From positions 1,758,584 to 1,822,583 of the forward strand of contig CP133159.1 of the NCBI GenBank assembly GCA_030913385.1: a stretch of DNA of 64,000 nucleotides, read 5' to 3'. The stretch comes from Cytophagaceae bacterium ABcell3. Its GTDB lineage: Bacteria > Bacteroidota > Bacteroidia > Cytophagales > Cytophagaceae. The notes under the pieces are model-generated. The model saw nothing but the letters and a program-made list of their open reading frames with translations. It was not told where the DNA came from and ran no database searches. Positions 1 to 8,727 of this stretch are shown here, piece after piece (position 1 is the first letter of the stretch; the number at the start of each line of letters is the position of its first letter). The position numbers were made by a program, and so were the translations under genes.

Positions 1-268
1 GTGTGAAACTTGGCCATCCTGAGTGTGAATCGTATTTTTCAGCAGAATCAAAAAGTAATGTGCCGCAGCAAATGCATGCATACTTCCCTGGGCCATGGGC
101 TTCGCAGTACTGGCCTGAGTAGGGGCTTTCTGTGCCTTTCTTGCGGGCTATGTTGTATTGTTCCGGTGTTAATAACCCCTTCCATTCCTCTTCGCTTTTC
201 TCTATTCTTTGGTCAGGTTTAGGGTTTCCTTTTTGGGTAAAATGTATAATGTCGTTCCAGCGTAACAT
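1..268 (-). CDS. msrB: Peptide-methionine (R)-S-oxide reductase MsrB, N-terminal part (cut by window edge)
   Basis: Reading the minus strand from the ATG at 268-266 gives about 89 residues starting MLRWNDIIHF, followed by EEEWKGLLTPEQY, KKGTESPYSGQYCE and HSGWPSF. This is the characteristic N-terminal half of MsrB, which reduces the R-epimer of methionine sulfoxide using thioredoxin. The zinc-binding CxxC (ACICCGTLLF) is present; the catalytic RYCxN cysteine of the family would lie beyond the left edge. The reading frame is open upstream to a possible GTG at 298, but the MLRWNDII start matches the usual beginning of the family. There is no signal peptide, so a cytoplasmic enzyme is likely. 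It lies 75 bases downstream of the broken amylase gene on the same strand. Confidence 0.9.
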   Translation of the reverse strand, partial: MLRWNDIIHFTQKGNPKPDQRIEKSEEEWKGLLTPEQYNIARKKGTESPYSGQYCEAHGPGKYACICCGTLLFDSAEKYDSHSGWPSFT

Positions 269-343
269 ATCAATAGGGTTTAATACTAGTGGGAACACAT
301 AATAACACTATTTGTTTTAGGTTCAAAATTTTGGGGAAGCCGG

Positions 344-1842
344 TTATATGTTCGCTGGTTTTAAAAAGCGGACTCCATGTGCCTTTATAGGTATTTCTAC
401 CATGCCATTGTTGCTTTTGAGATCCTCTCTATGGAGAATGTCCGCATAATGGCTTGATGCTTCAATTTTGATGCTTGCTGGTTGTTCACCGAAATTGACC
501 ATTACGATAATTTCTTCATCTCCTTTCGCTCTGATATACGAAACGATTGATTTTGGTCCAGAAACTTCAAATTCTTTTAGTTCTCCACCTCTTTAGGATG
601 GGTGGGCTTTTCTTAGAGAAATAAGGGTCTGGTAGAATTCATAAAGGGAAGTGTCACCTTGTGTCCTGATTTTTTTATTCCTTTCAAAGGTGGCTGCCCC
701 GTCATAAGGGTGGATGTCTACACCGATTTCCTGTCCATTGTATAACATAGGCATCCCCGGCAAAGAGAAAATTAACGCTGCTGCCATTTTGGTTTTTGCT
801 GCACCATGCTGCTCTATAAACCGCGCATGGTCGTTGTTTTCTATAAATCTAAGTTTTCTGTGAGGGTACTGGCTTGAGAATATAGAGTTTTTAAATATAT
901 GAGCAGCTTTTTCAGGGTCGGGGTTGTTGAAGATGGTTGTTCCACTGGCGTAATCATACTCCCACACCCATTGCGAGACCCAATTCGTGTCGGCGGTCCA
1001 GTCGTAGGCTGCATCAAAACCAGCTTGGTAAATACCGAGATCTGCACCCTTGGCTTCTGCCAGTAGGAGCAGGTCGGGGTTTAGCTTTTTAAGTTCCTGG
1101 TTCATGGTTTTGATAAAATCAGGATTCCTCGCCAGAACACCCCAAATAGCATCAAAGCGGTAGCCGTCTATATCGTATTTGTTGACCCAGTGCTTCAAAT
1201 GGTTTAATATCCAGTATTGTACTTTGGGATTGTCATAGTTTAGGTTTACCAGGTCTTCCCAAAAGTAGACAATGAACCCGGCTTTGGTCTTTTTGTAAAA
1301 GGAAGCATAGGGCTTGCTGTCTTTGCGCTGTTGGTAGTAGTCGTAATAGCGGGATTTGGACCCTTTTTTAATGCAATGTTGTGCATAAGGGTGGTATATC
1401 GATGTGTGGTTTATTACTACATCAAGCATGACTTTCATGTCCAGTGCTTTGGCTTGGCAATGAGCGATTTTAAGCTCTTTTTGTTCCCTAGCTCCGGGTT
1501 GATTTTGGAATAGTCTATTATGTCATAACCTTGGTCCAGTGTGTGGGAGTGGAAGATGGGCTGCAGCAGCAACGTGTTAACGCCCAATGTCTTCAATTCC
1601 GGCAACCTGTTTGCAATATCCTCAAGTTTACCTTCTTGGACAAAGTTGAAAGGGGTGATTGGGTAAATGATCGCATCTTTCATCCATGCGGGTTCCCCAA
1701 GTGAGTCTCGTACGGCTAAGTTCTCTGTGTCTAATGAAAGGAAGGGGGTGCCAGTAGAAACCATTGGGAAAAAGCTTATGAAAAGGACTACTTTAATTAT
1801 GCAGCTAATTCTTGTTAGTATTGAAAGAGGGGGTAATTTCAT
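344..1842 (-). pseudogene. GH13 alpha-amylase-type glycoside hydrolase, broken by a frameshift and an in-frame stop
   Basis: Two overlapping minus-strand frames (1842-1435 and 1438-593) together make one GH13 protein. The first has a signal-like N-terminus and the start of the (beta/alpha)8 barrel (AIIYPITPFNF, LGVNTLLLQPIF). The second has region I DVVINH, region II GYRFDAIWG (nucleophile Asp), region III LLLAEAKG (acid/base Glu) and region IV FIENNDHARF. The frame changes near 1450-1458, where SLIAK in one frame should join AKALDMKV in the other. A TAA at 593-595 interrupts KAHPS*RGGELKEFE, and the same frame then continues through a C-terminal beta-sandwich-like stretch (GDEEIIVMVNFGEQPASIKI) to a stop at 344-346. 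In region IV the usual His-Asp pair is Asn-Asp. Two independent lesions make a decayed gene more likely than a sequencing error. Confidence 0.85.
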
Positions 1843-1912
1843 GGCAGAGTTTGTTAGACCACTTTTCTGCTATAAATGTTGCACGCTGAAAAAAGGTTCT
1901 ATAACAAATAAA

Positions 1913-1940
1913 AAAAGGCAGGATTTGCGCCCTGCCTTTT
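1913..1940 (-). terminator. Rho-independent terminator hairpin
   Basis: A perfect 10-bp inverted repeat (AAAAGGCAGG at 1913-1922, CCTGCCTTTT at 1931-1940) with an 8-base loop. It sits 6 bases past the stop of the 61-residue gene on the minus strand. The A/T flanks would let it work in both directions. Confidence 0.8.
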
Positions 1941-1946
1941 CGGTAA

Positions 1947-2132
1947 CTATGTCAACCTCCTGTGCCTAGAGGTGATGTCAGGAAACTTCATTCCGAAATT
2001 TTCTGACACCCATTGCTTTAAAGCTTTTATTTCGTTTTTAGAAAGCCACTTTTTTGATTTTTTTAGCTCTTTTTCAAAAAGAGCCTTGTCGAAACTTACT
2101 TTTTCGAGAATTTTTTTGCAATACTCAAGCAT
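1947..2132 (-). CDS. Small conserved-type Bacteroidota protein of unknown function (61 aa)
   Basis: The product begins MLEYCKKILEKVSFDKALFE and continues with KELKKSKKWLSKNEIKALKQW. From memory, short proteins beginning MLxYCKxILxKVSFDxxLFxKELKK are widespread in Bacteroidota without a known function; that comparison was not run. The sequence is basic, predicted mainly helical, and has no signal peptide or membrane segment, so it is probably cytoplasmic. A strong terminator follows directly, which supports a real monocistronic gene. Confidence 0.7.
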   Translation of the reverse strand: MLEYCKKILEKVSFDKALFEKELKKSKKWLSKNEIKALKQWVSENFGMKFPDITSRHRRLT

Positions 2133-2302
2133 AAAAATAACTGTTTTTTAATGACCTACTTAGAACAATACGCTTATTTATTTATATGCTAAAGCATATC
2201 CATACTAGAAGATCTGTGATGTGATAATACCACTTTTGAGAATTATCCTTTTTGCCCTGACCGCTAGCCAAGGTCTGAGGATACATTATGTTACACCTTT
2301 GT

Positions 2303-2596
2303 CTAAATTAAAATAGCTCGGTGCAAAATAAATAGCGGCGTTTTGGGTATATAACTTGATTGATAAAAATGGTTGGCATAATAGCCATTTTCAAAAAGGT
2401 TTTTGCGTAGATGGTTGTTTTTAAAGCCTACAGGAACTCTTTCTCTCAAAGAAACAACTTCTTCTTTGATCTCCTTTGTTTCCGGAATAGAGCTTTCAAT
2501 GTTTTGCTGGACAGTAATAGCCCTCTGACCTTGTCCCATCGAGGAGACAAAAGGTGTCAGGTAAACTAAAATTAGTAATAGTGTTATTACGTTCAT
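2303..2596 (-). CDS. Hypothetical secreted or membrane-anchored small protein (97 aa)
   Basis: The first 18-20 residues (MNVITLLLILVYLTPFVSSM) form a plausible signal peptide. The rest is polar (SSIPETKEIKEEVVSLRERV) with a Tyr/Phe-rich C-terminal part (NGYYANHFYQSSYIPK). No family is recognised. It is isolated between two unannotated spacers, so it may be a real small exported protein or a chance frame. Confidence 0.4.
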   Translation of the reverse strand: MNVITLLLILVYLTPFVSSMGQGQRAITVQQNIESSIPETKEIKEEVVSLRERVPVGFKNNHLRKNLFENGYYANHFYQSSYIPKTPLFILHRAILI

Positions 2597-2942
2597 AATG
2601 CTTTGTATAATGCAAAAATTTTGCCAGATTTTACAATTTTCGGTATAATATTTTTATTGGATTACACCTTTCCAGCTATTGTTCCATTCTATGGTAATAA
2701 CATACATTACCTGCATTTATTATATGTTTTAGCTGTTTTATTGAAAATATATTAGGGTTTTTGGCAGTCATGGCGTATAACATTAAATACGCCACTGTTC
2801 ACTTAAACGTAATCAGGGTTAAAATGGTTCTGTGGGGGGATTTATAGGAAGCCTCGTGGAACATTATATAAAAAATACCTGGCTTCAGAATAAGAGCTGA
2901 GTGCAGTGGTTTGCCCCTCCCTAATTATCAAGGTAGGAACAG

Positions 2943-3229
2943 GAGTATGTTTTTGGCCATAAACCTATTATAGACGATGTAAAGTTTGGTCTTGGTCCTG
3001 AAAGCAGTACTCTAGGGGGTACGTTAATAAAATACGGCAGACGTTTTGAATATGTTGGTTTTCTTTTATTTTGAATGAACTGATATTTCATCAAAATGAT
3101 ATTAAGTTTAGAACTGCTTTTTCAGGAAAACTAGATAACATGATTATTCTCGTAATGACAGAAATTGAAAAGAGAGGTTGTAAATCATTTCGGTATATGT
3201 TTAAAAGGTTAGTTGATTCTGACGGTTAA
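2943..3229 (+). pseudogene. Possible decayed coding fragment in the 2597-3328 spacer
   Basis: Frame 1 from 2943 reads EYVFGHKPIIDDVKFGLGPE and ends at a stop near 3074. The next frame then continues FHQNDIKFRTAFSGKLDNMI and ends VDSDG at 3229. The two stretches are protein-like and adjoin at an apparent frameshift, with no start codon in front, as expected of a gene remnant. No family was recognised. Nothing else was seen in 2597-2942. Confidence 0.3.
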
Positions 3230-3328
3230 TAATACTTTTAAGGCTGTTTTTTATTATCTTGCTTCGGTTACGGTGAATAGCATTAAAGAGACACTCAGTT
3301 TAAAGCAAACAAAAATTAGCCTTTCATT

Positions 3329-3664
3329 ATGAGTATAGCAAATACACCTGAACCTCCATATTATGCAGTAATATTTACCTCAATTAGAACCGAGGTAGAT
3401 AATGGTTACGATCAAATGGGAAAGAGAATGGTGGAGTTAGCACAACAACAAGAAGGATATTTAGGTCATGAAAGTGTTAGAAATGATTTGGGGATAACTG
3501 TTTCATATTGGAAAGATATAGACGCAATAAAGAAATGGAAAAATAATATCGAACATTTATTTGCTCAGGATAAGGGTAAAGAACTCTGGTATAAGTCTTT
3601 TAAAACAAGAATTTGTAAAGTTGAGCGAGATTATGAGTTTGAAAAGAATGACTTAAGCAGGTAG
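3329..3664 (+). CDS. ABM-superfamily (antibiotic biosynthesis monooxygenase-like) protein
   Basis: A 111-residue protein with the hallmarks of the dimeric alpha+beta barrel ABM family: YYAVIFTSIRTE at the start of strand 1, MVELAQQQEGYLGHES, GITVSYWKDIDAIKKWKNN, and a C-terminal KTRICKVERDYEFE. Family members range from quinol or heme monooxygenases to uncharacterised stress proteins, and the substrate here cannot be read from the sequence. It is cytoplasmic, with no signal peptide. No partner genes are close by; it stands alone between two non-coding spacers. Confidence 0.85.
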   Translation: MSIANTPEPPYYAVIFTSIRTEVDNGYDQMGKRMVELAQQQEGYLGHESVRNDLGITVSYWKDIDAIKKWKNNIEHLFAQDKGKELWYKSFKTRICKVERDYEFEKNDLSR

Positions 3665-4585
3665 CAACTAAGGCTTTGTTGGATATTATAATGTCCTCAA
3701 TGAAGCCAGTGTTGTACGAAACCTGGGTAAAGCTATGGGGATTGCTCTGCTGGATTTGGGTGTTGGTATTTTGGGATGGTGTTTTAAAGGCTAAAACAAA
3801 CACTTTAGCTGCCTTCCCGCACTTGTTGCGGGGTCTGTTGGGGTAAAGGGTTTGTGGTTTTTAATTGACCAGTAACGATACCAATGTTAATATTACCTTC
3901 TTTCCTTCACACTTCTACCTGTCATCCTGACGAAGGAAGGATCTGTTTGGGTAACAGTATGAGTGTCTTTATTAATACCTATTACAAGGTTAAGTGCCAG
4001 CGTCTGGTAGACCCCTCGTTCCTCGGGATGAAAAGGTTATGCCCCCCCCCTTGTTGGTGATTTCACCAACAAGCAATAAAAATGGGGTAATCTCCAAACC
4101 GTGGTACCATCCTGACATAGTTTCTTATGAAAAATGCCGCGGCAATCAGTTGGTGGCAAGCTGTATAGGTTGTTTGTGGGGATTGATACCAGACCTGACG
4201 ATTAGATTGCTTCGTCGTTTCCTCCTCGCAATGACGTTGTTGAGTGAGTTGTAATAGTGGTTGTTATTATCTGATAGGTTGTATAAACATCTTCCTTTTA
4301 ATCCTGTCTATCCTTTCATCCTGCGAATCCCGGTTCAGACAGTATAATACCAAACCTGACGATGAGATTGCTTCGTCCTTACCTCCTACCGATGACGGTG
4401 GTTGGGTAAAAGGAGGAAAACAAGTAATATAGGCCATGCCGATAAAAAATCGGCACTACATTCATACGTGCCATTATAGGGAGTAAAGCAGGATGTAAAT
4501 TGGGAAATATTAGTCGGTGCTAGCGTCTGACAGATCCCTCGTTCCTTGGGGTGACAGATTGTTATGGGTGATATAGTTAAGGATT
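3665..4585. repeat. Non-coding mosaic of short dispersed repeats
   Basis: No convincing gene is present in these 920 bases. Two related direct-repeat pairs are visible. One has the core CCCTCGTTCC with flanks agcgtctg and ggatga/gggtga (about 3993-4037 and 4515-4560). The other has the core gattgcttcgtc (about 4191-4242 and 4349-4400). A 24-base palindrome lies at 4050-4073. A further phrase near 3922, tgtcatcctgacgaagga, has the same style. Short open frames here run through the repeats and are not supported as genes. Confidence 0.7.
4050..4073. repeat. Dispersed palindrome (TTGGTG/CACCAA family), copy 1
   Basis: Perfect inverted repeat CTTGTTGGTGA / TCACCAACAAG with a 2-base spacer, preceded by a run of nine C. 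The same motif recurs at 50628, 50761 and 50995, and partially at 63983. Confidence 0.85.
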
Positions 4586-4663
4586 TTGATTATATTTACT
4601 AGTAAAACAAAAGAGGAGGGTGTGAGGCTCGGGAAAAAACTCGATAGTTTAATATATCTAAAA

Positions 4664-5599
4664 ATGAAGAAACAAGTTAATGGTTTAAAGCGAAGGGAAT
4701 TTATAAAAGGAACGGCAAAGGCTGCTCTGGCAACAGTTTTTTTGGGATCGGGTAGTTTAAATGTGTTGGGAGCTATTGCGCAAAAGAATAGTTCAATTCC
4801 GACGGTTACACTTAACAACGGCATACCAATGCCGGTGCTTGGGTTTGGTACAAGTACCTTAACAGATTCAGTCTGTATTCAAAGTGTGTCTGATGCAATT
4901 TCGGTTGGTTATCGCCTTATAGACACGGCACATATTTATGGAAACGAAGAAGCCGTAGGGGAAGGGATAAAACAAAGTGGAATTGATAGAAAGAAACTGT
5001 TTATAACATCAAAGCTCTGGGTTGACGATTCGGGTTATGAAAGCACTAAAAAGGCTTTTGAAACATCCATTAAAAAATTGGGGATTGACTATTTAGACCT
5101 TTATCTTATTCATCGTCCCAGGGGAGATGTGAAAGGTTCATGGCAGGCAATGGAAGAGCTTTATGAAGCCGGCAAAATCAAAGCCATTGGCGTGAGTAAT
5201 TTTCTTCCGGAACAGCTTAAGGAATTGAATACTTACGCAAAGGTTGAACCTACAATAAACCAAATAGAGAGCCATGTATTTTTTCAGCAGAAAGTTTCTT
5301 ATCCATATTTAAAAGACTCACCTACCCAATTAGAAGCCTGGTCTCCATTTGCCGCAGGCAGGAATGACATTTTTAGCAACCCAACCTTGGCTGCTATTGG
5401 CCAAAAGTACAATAAGTCCATCGCTCAGGTATGTCTAAGGTGGCACCATCAGCGAGGTGTTGTCGCAATCCCAAGGTCTTCACAAAAAGCCCATATGATC
5501 GAAAATTTAAATATTTTCGATTTTGAGCTTTCTGAAGCCGATATGGACAAGATCGCATCTCTGGATTTAAATATAACTCAATTTCCTGAATGGGAGTAG
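4664..5599 (+). CDS. Aldo/keto reductase with twin-arginine signal
   Basis: From the ATG at 4664 the protein has 311 residues. The N-terminus KRREFIKGT followed by a hydrophobic stretch is a Tat-type signal, so the enzyme is probably exported folded with its cofactor. The AKR barrel follows, with the catalytic tetrad visible as Asp87 and Tyr92 (DTAHIYGNEEA), Lys117 (ITSKLW) and His150 (LYLIHRP). The GVSNF motif and the NADPH-binding IPRSS segment are also present. The frame is open upstream to 4586, but that extension crosses AT-rich leader and would bury the signal, so 4664 is preferred. Members reduce aldehydes or ketones with NADPH; the substrate is unknown. Confidence 0.9.
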   Translation: MKKQVNGLKRREFIKGTAKAALATVFLGSGSLNVLGAIAQKNSSIPTVTLNNGIPMPVLGFGTSTLTDSVCIQSVSDAISVGYRLIDTAHIYGNEEAVGEGIKQSGIDRKKLFITSKLWVDDSGYESTKKAFETSIKKLGIDYLDLYLIHRPRGDVKGSWQAMEELYEAGKIKAIGVSNFLPEQLKELNTYAKVEPTINQIESHVFFQQKVSYPYLKDSPTQLEAWSPFAAGRNDIFSNPTLAAIGQKYNKSIAQVCLRWHHQRGVVAIPRSSQKAHMIENLNIFDFELSEADMDKIASLDLNITQFPEWE

Positions 5600-5684
5600 T
5601 CATGTGGGATACGTAAACAAAAGAAATTCCATCTCAGAGACAATTAAAAAAATGGTCAGGTAGCATTTTTATATAAAGAAACAT

Positions 5685-6152
5685 ATGAGACGAATTAAAT
5701 TCAAAGGTTATTTAATATTTCTTTCTGGCCTGTTTTTATTAGGCTCTTGTTGTACCAAAATGGAATGTGTGAGCGGGATTGACACTCAAGTAGTAAACTT
5801 GATATCATTTAATAGCCAAGAAGTTGACACTATATATGTGGCCTCGTGCCTCAGGGGGGCTGGCTTCAGGACATTAGTAGACAGTGCTTTTGCAAGTGCT
5901 TCTTATACTTTTGGTGATGCTTTAGTTATTAACATGCCAATAGAGTTAAACAAAGCCTGTGATTACAGATTTGTTTTCTCACATTCAGGAAAAAAGTATG
6001 ATATAACAAACATCACAACTGGCATGAGAACATGCAATAAGTGCTTTCTTACCTCAGATGAATTTGAAGCTTTAAATAGTTATGAGGTCAATGGGGAAAT
6101 AGTGCATTCTGGAGCTTTTGAGATTATAGATAGGTATCAGCTGGAACTTTAA
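5685..6152 (+). CDS. Putative lipoprotein, unknown function (155 aa)
   Basis: The N-terminus MRRIKFKGYLIFLSGLFLLG is followed by SC, a good lipobox (LLGSC), so the mature protein is probably lipid-anchored. The body is beta-rich, with QEVDTIYVASC, NKACDYRFVFSHSGKKYDI and MRTCNKCFLTSDE. It resembles the protein at 6734 in layout: an acidic E-x-D-T-I-x-V motif near the start, a D/N-Y-x-Y/R-F strand, then a cysteine and a gly-rich end. I infer a local paralogous pair, not a known family. Confidence 0.7.
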   Translation: MRRIKFKGYLIFLSGLFLLGSCCTKMECVSGIDTQVVNLISFNSQEVDTIYVASCLRGAGFRTLVDSAFASASYTFGDALVINMPIELNKACDYRFVFSHSGKKYDITNITTGMRTCNKCFLTSDEFEALNSYEVNGEIVHSGAFEIIDRYQLEL

Positions 6153-6419
6153 AGAAGAAAGAACATAACGTATTCATAAACGAGGATTTTTGGTGTTTCT
6201 CAGCACCTCTAATTAAATCCCCATACAGTTTATGGAATTTATTTATATTTGCCTGAAAACAAGGGAGGAAGGATGAATTGTCTGCACCGGCCACCTAATT
6301 AAAGATTAGGATTACCCATTTAAGTCTCTAGAAAGTAATAAGGTTTATACTTGATGGCAATATGCTTTTAAAACGCTTTCCTTTAAATGGCGGTATGTGC
6401 TATTGTTAGATAATAAGGC

Positions 6420-6660
6420 GGCCATTGATGAAATTGCGCCTGCCTGTCGGCAGACAGGTTAAAACTTTATAAACATGGAGCGGCCAAAAATTTTGCTGTT
6501 TGAGCCCGACGCAAGGAGGGTGAGTTTCATTCCGATAGCTATCGGAATAGCGTAATGGTTATAAAGTTTAGCAAATTTCATCACAGGCCTTGACTTTTTT
6601 GCTTACTTTTTTTGTCTAAGAAAAAAAGTAAGGCCCTGCCGGCGAGGCAGAAAGTAACTA
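6420..6660. repeat. Repeat-rich spacer with palindromes
   Basis: A hairpin CCTGTC/GACAGG (4-base loop) lies near 6443-6458. A perfect 20-bp palindrome (ATTCCGATAG/CTATCGGAAT) lies at 6529-6548. An inverted pair of about 11 bp (actttataa and ttataaagt) brackets it from about 6462 to 6565. After it comes ttgacttttttgcttac with its near-complement. These phrases look like a dispersed non-coding repeat. The 6153-6419 part shows nothing recognisable. Confidence 0.65.
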
Positions 6661-6733
6661 AGTGAGCTTATGTAAGCTAGTAAAACATAAGATATTTAAA
6701 TGGGTAACCCTATTAAAGATTACTACATTATCG

Positions 6734-7222
6734 ATGAGAATTGCCATATTTCTATTATTTTGTGTGTTTATAACAAGTGCTTGCAGCTGGACCAATAAAC
6801 AGCGCCGGGCATTCAAGGAAGAGTGCGCCCAGAAGGAAAAATTCAATGACGTGGTATTCCTTTTTATGGGTTTTGACAACAGCGAATTCGATACTATATG
6901 GGTCAAAGAATATAGCGATACTAGCCTGTTGGATACTTTTTCTGTATTTGTCAGTCCATCTCAAAGCCACTACGGCAAAGAAAGAAAGGTGCGTTCGGCT
7001 TCTATAGAGCGGCCTATGAACGTCAATTATACGTATCACTTTATGTTGCCTGGGCAAGAACCATACGAGCTTTCAAACATGAAAATGGTCATGTGGTCTC
7101 AATTTTCAATGATGTCCGAAGGGTGGGGCTGCGTTATGGGAGAATATACTATTGATGGTGAAAAATTTGAACAGAGTGCCAATCCGACATTCATAAAAAG
7201 AGAAACGCAGGGTGAAGAATAG
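6734..7222 (+). CDS. Putative lipoprotein, unknown function (162 aa)
   Basis: The frame opens at 6662, but the ATG at 6734 gives a clean lipoprotein signal (MRIAIFLLFCVFITSAC, lipobox ITSAC), so it is chosen. The mature part contains NDVVFLFMGFDNSEFDTIWV, MNVNYTYHFMLPGQEPYEL and GCVMGEYTIDG. The pattern is similar to the lipoprotein at 5685, which suggests a small paralogous family of envelope lipoproteins. No function is known. Confidence 0.7.
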   Translation: MRIAIFLLFCVFITSACSWTNKQRRAFKEECAQKEKFNDVVFLFMGFDNSEFDTIWVKEYSDTSLLDTFSVFVSPSQSHYGKERKVRSASIERPMNVNYTYHFMLPGQEPYELSNMKMVMWSQFSMMSEGWGCVMGEYTIDGEKFEQSANPTFIKRETQGEE

Positions 7223-7371
7223 GAAAGAATAGATTAATATAGTTCGTTGGTATGTTTCTTGAAATTAAACTATTAAGGTGTATTTCTTTCTTAAAGGTTT
7301 CTTCCGGATGATTGTATTTTTCTATTGTCATATACGGCTTTTTCAGCAATTCATACTTAATAAGTTAGACT

Positions 7372-7917
7372 ATGAAAAAAAGTTTTGTAATAGGAGTTGT
7401 TGTAATTTGCTTTTTTGCAGCATGTAATCCTTTTAAAAGAAATACCAGCAAACTTTATGCGCTTTCTGCTGCATTTGAAGACAGCCTATCCATTATAGAG
7501 CAAAAGTTGATTGAGGAGAATAAGGATTATATAATCCATAGTTACAGGCAAATGATTTCTTGTTATACCCCTCCTTTTTCTGGAGCAATAAAGGTTTATT
7601 CTAAAGAAGAAACTAATGATAGTTGCCGCGTAATTTGGAAAAATCATTTTGAAAAGGAACTCTCGGTGAAGAAAGTAAGCTGTGATTTTGATGACTTAAT
7701 TTATTATTTTAAATCTTATAAATTAGACACTGTAAAAACATTGCCCAAAGGAGAAGCGCATCAATACACTAGTAATGTTACTGTTGGAAGTGTTTCTGTT
7801 AAAGCTGATTCTACGATATGGAGTATACGGTATGATTTATATGTCGATGAGGAATTTACCGATTCAGGACATGTTTTGTATGAGTTTTTTAAGAAGCTTG
7901 GGATAGTTAACGAATGA
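7372..7917 (+). CDS. Putative lipoprotein, unknown function (181 aa)
   Basis: The N-terminus MKKSFVIGVVVICFFAACNP carries a lipobox (FAAC). The mature protein is mixed alpha/beta, with a predicted helical stretch (FEDSLSIIEQKLIEENK) and charged strands (TVKTLPKGEAHQY). It ends in a short helix (YEFFKKLGIVNE). No family is recognised. It follows the lipoprotein at 6734 with a 149-base gap on the same strand. Confidence 0.65.
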   Translation: MKKSFVIGVVVICFFAACNPFKRNTSKLYALSAAFEDSLSIIEQKLIEENKDYIIHSYRQMISCYTPPFSGAIKVYSKEETNDSCRVIWKNHFEKELSVKKVSCDFDDLIYYFKSYKLDTVKTLPKGEAHQYTSNVTVGSVSVKADSTIWSIRYDLYVDEEFTDSGHVLYEFFKKLGIVNE

Positions 7918-8373
7918 AATATCGGGTGATAGACAAATTGTCTTCATTTGAATCTAGGGTTGTTTTTTTAAGTTATTTTTTGTGTAAGTCTTTGAGGCGG
8001 GCAATAGTCTAAGGGGTGGTAAAGTTTGGTCTTCATGTGGATAGAGGTGCTGTTGACATTATAATTTAATCTAGGCGAACAAAGCTTTTAGAGGAAAGCT
8101 AAGTTTTCCTATACCAATTAAAAAGAATTGAAAGCAGGTAGAGAACTACCTTGCATTGAACCTGAGCATATTATTACAACAACGTAGTCATGGAGCTTTA
8201 AGTCATTCATTTTTCCACAGTCTTTGGTGCTGTGGATATGTTTTGTTTGTTTCTTTTGTATATCGTGCTGTTTATCATTACCTTTGATATGTTGTATGTG
8301 ATGGTAAACGGCTTTTTTATACTTCCCACCAAAGCATTTGTCACATTATAGCATGTGAAACACATTTAACGAG
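7918..8373. other. Spacer, nothing recognised
   Basis: AT-rich sequence without a convincing coding frame, hairpin terminator or repeat shared with the rest of the window. Confidence 0.5.
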
Positions 8374-8589
8374 ATGGGCTTTTTGAAACAAATACTAGGT
8401 ACACTCCTAAGAAAATTGTCCGGCGAAGCTGTCGAAGATTTTTTTGAAGAACGGGCAGATAGCCAAGTTTCAGTACTTGATCTTTTAATAGAAATCTACA
8501 ATAATTTTACTGGAAAGTTAAAAGAACTACTCCGAGTAGTGCGCATTGTTGACCTGAGCAAGAGGACGGTCCATTTGCCATATTCCTGA
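8374..8589 (+). CDS. Hypothetical small protein (71 aa)
   Basis: MGFLKQILGTLLRKLSGEAV starts an amphipathic helical stretch and is followed by VLDLLIEIYNNFTGKLKELL. There is no signal peptide and no recognised family. It is short and isolated between spacers, so it could be a chance frame or a fragment. Confidence 0.3.
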   Translation: MGFLKQILGTLLRKLSGEAVEDFFEERADSQVSVLDLLIEIYNNFTGKLKELLRVVRIVDLSKRTVHLPYS

Positions 8590-8727
8590 AAGGAGTCGAT
8601 GAAAAGGGTAAGATGTGTAAGTGTATGACCCTATTACATAGTGCTTTAAAATATAAGAGCCATATTTATTGATATTTCAGGCTTTTTGTTGTTTTGCTTT
8701 CATTTTTAATAAAATAAAATAAAAGAA

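Noticed and set aside
10-222. Plus-strand 70-codon frame at the left edge
   Set aside because: It is antisense to the clearly recognisable msrB coding sequence.
3994-4432. Two overlapping plus-strand open frames (86 and 62 codons)
   Set aside because: They run straight through interspersed repeats and have no protein-like composition.
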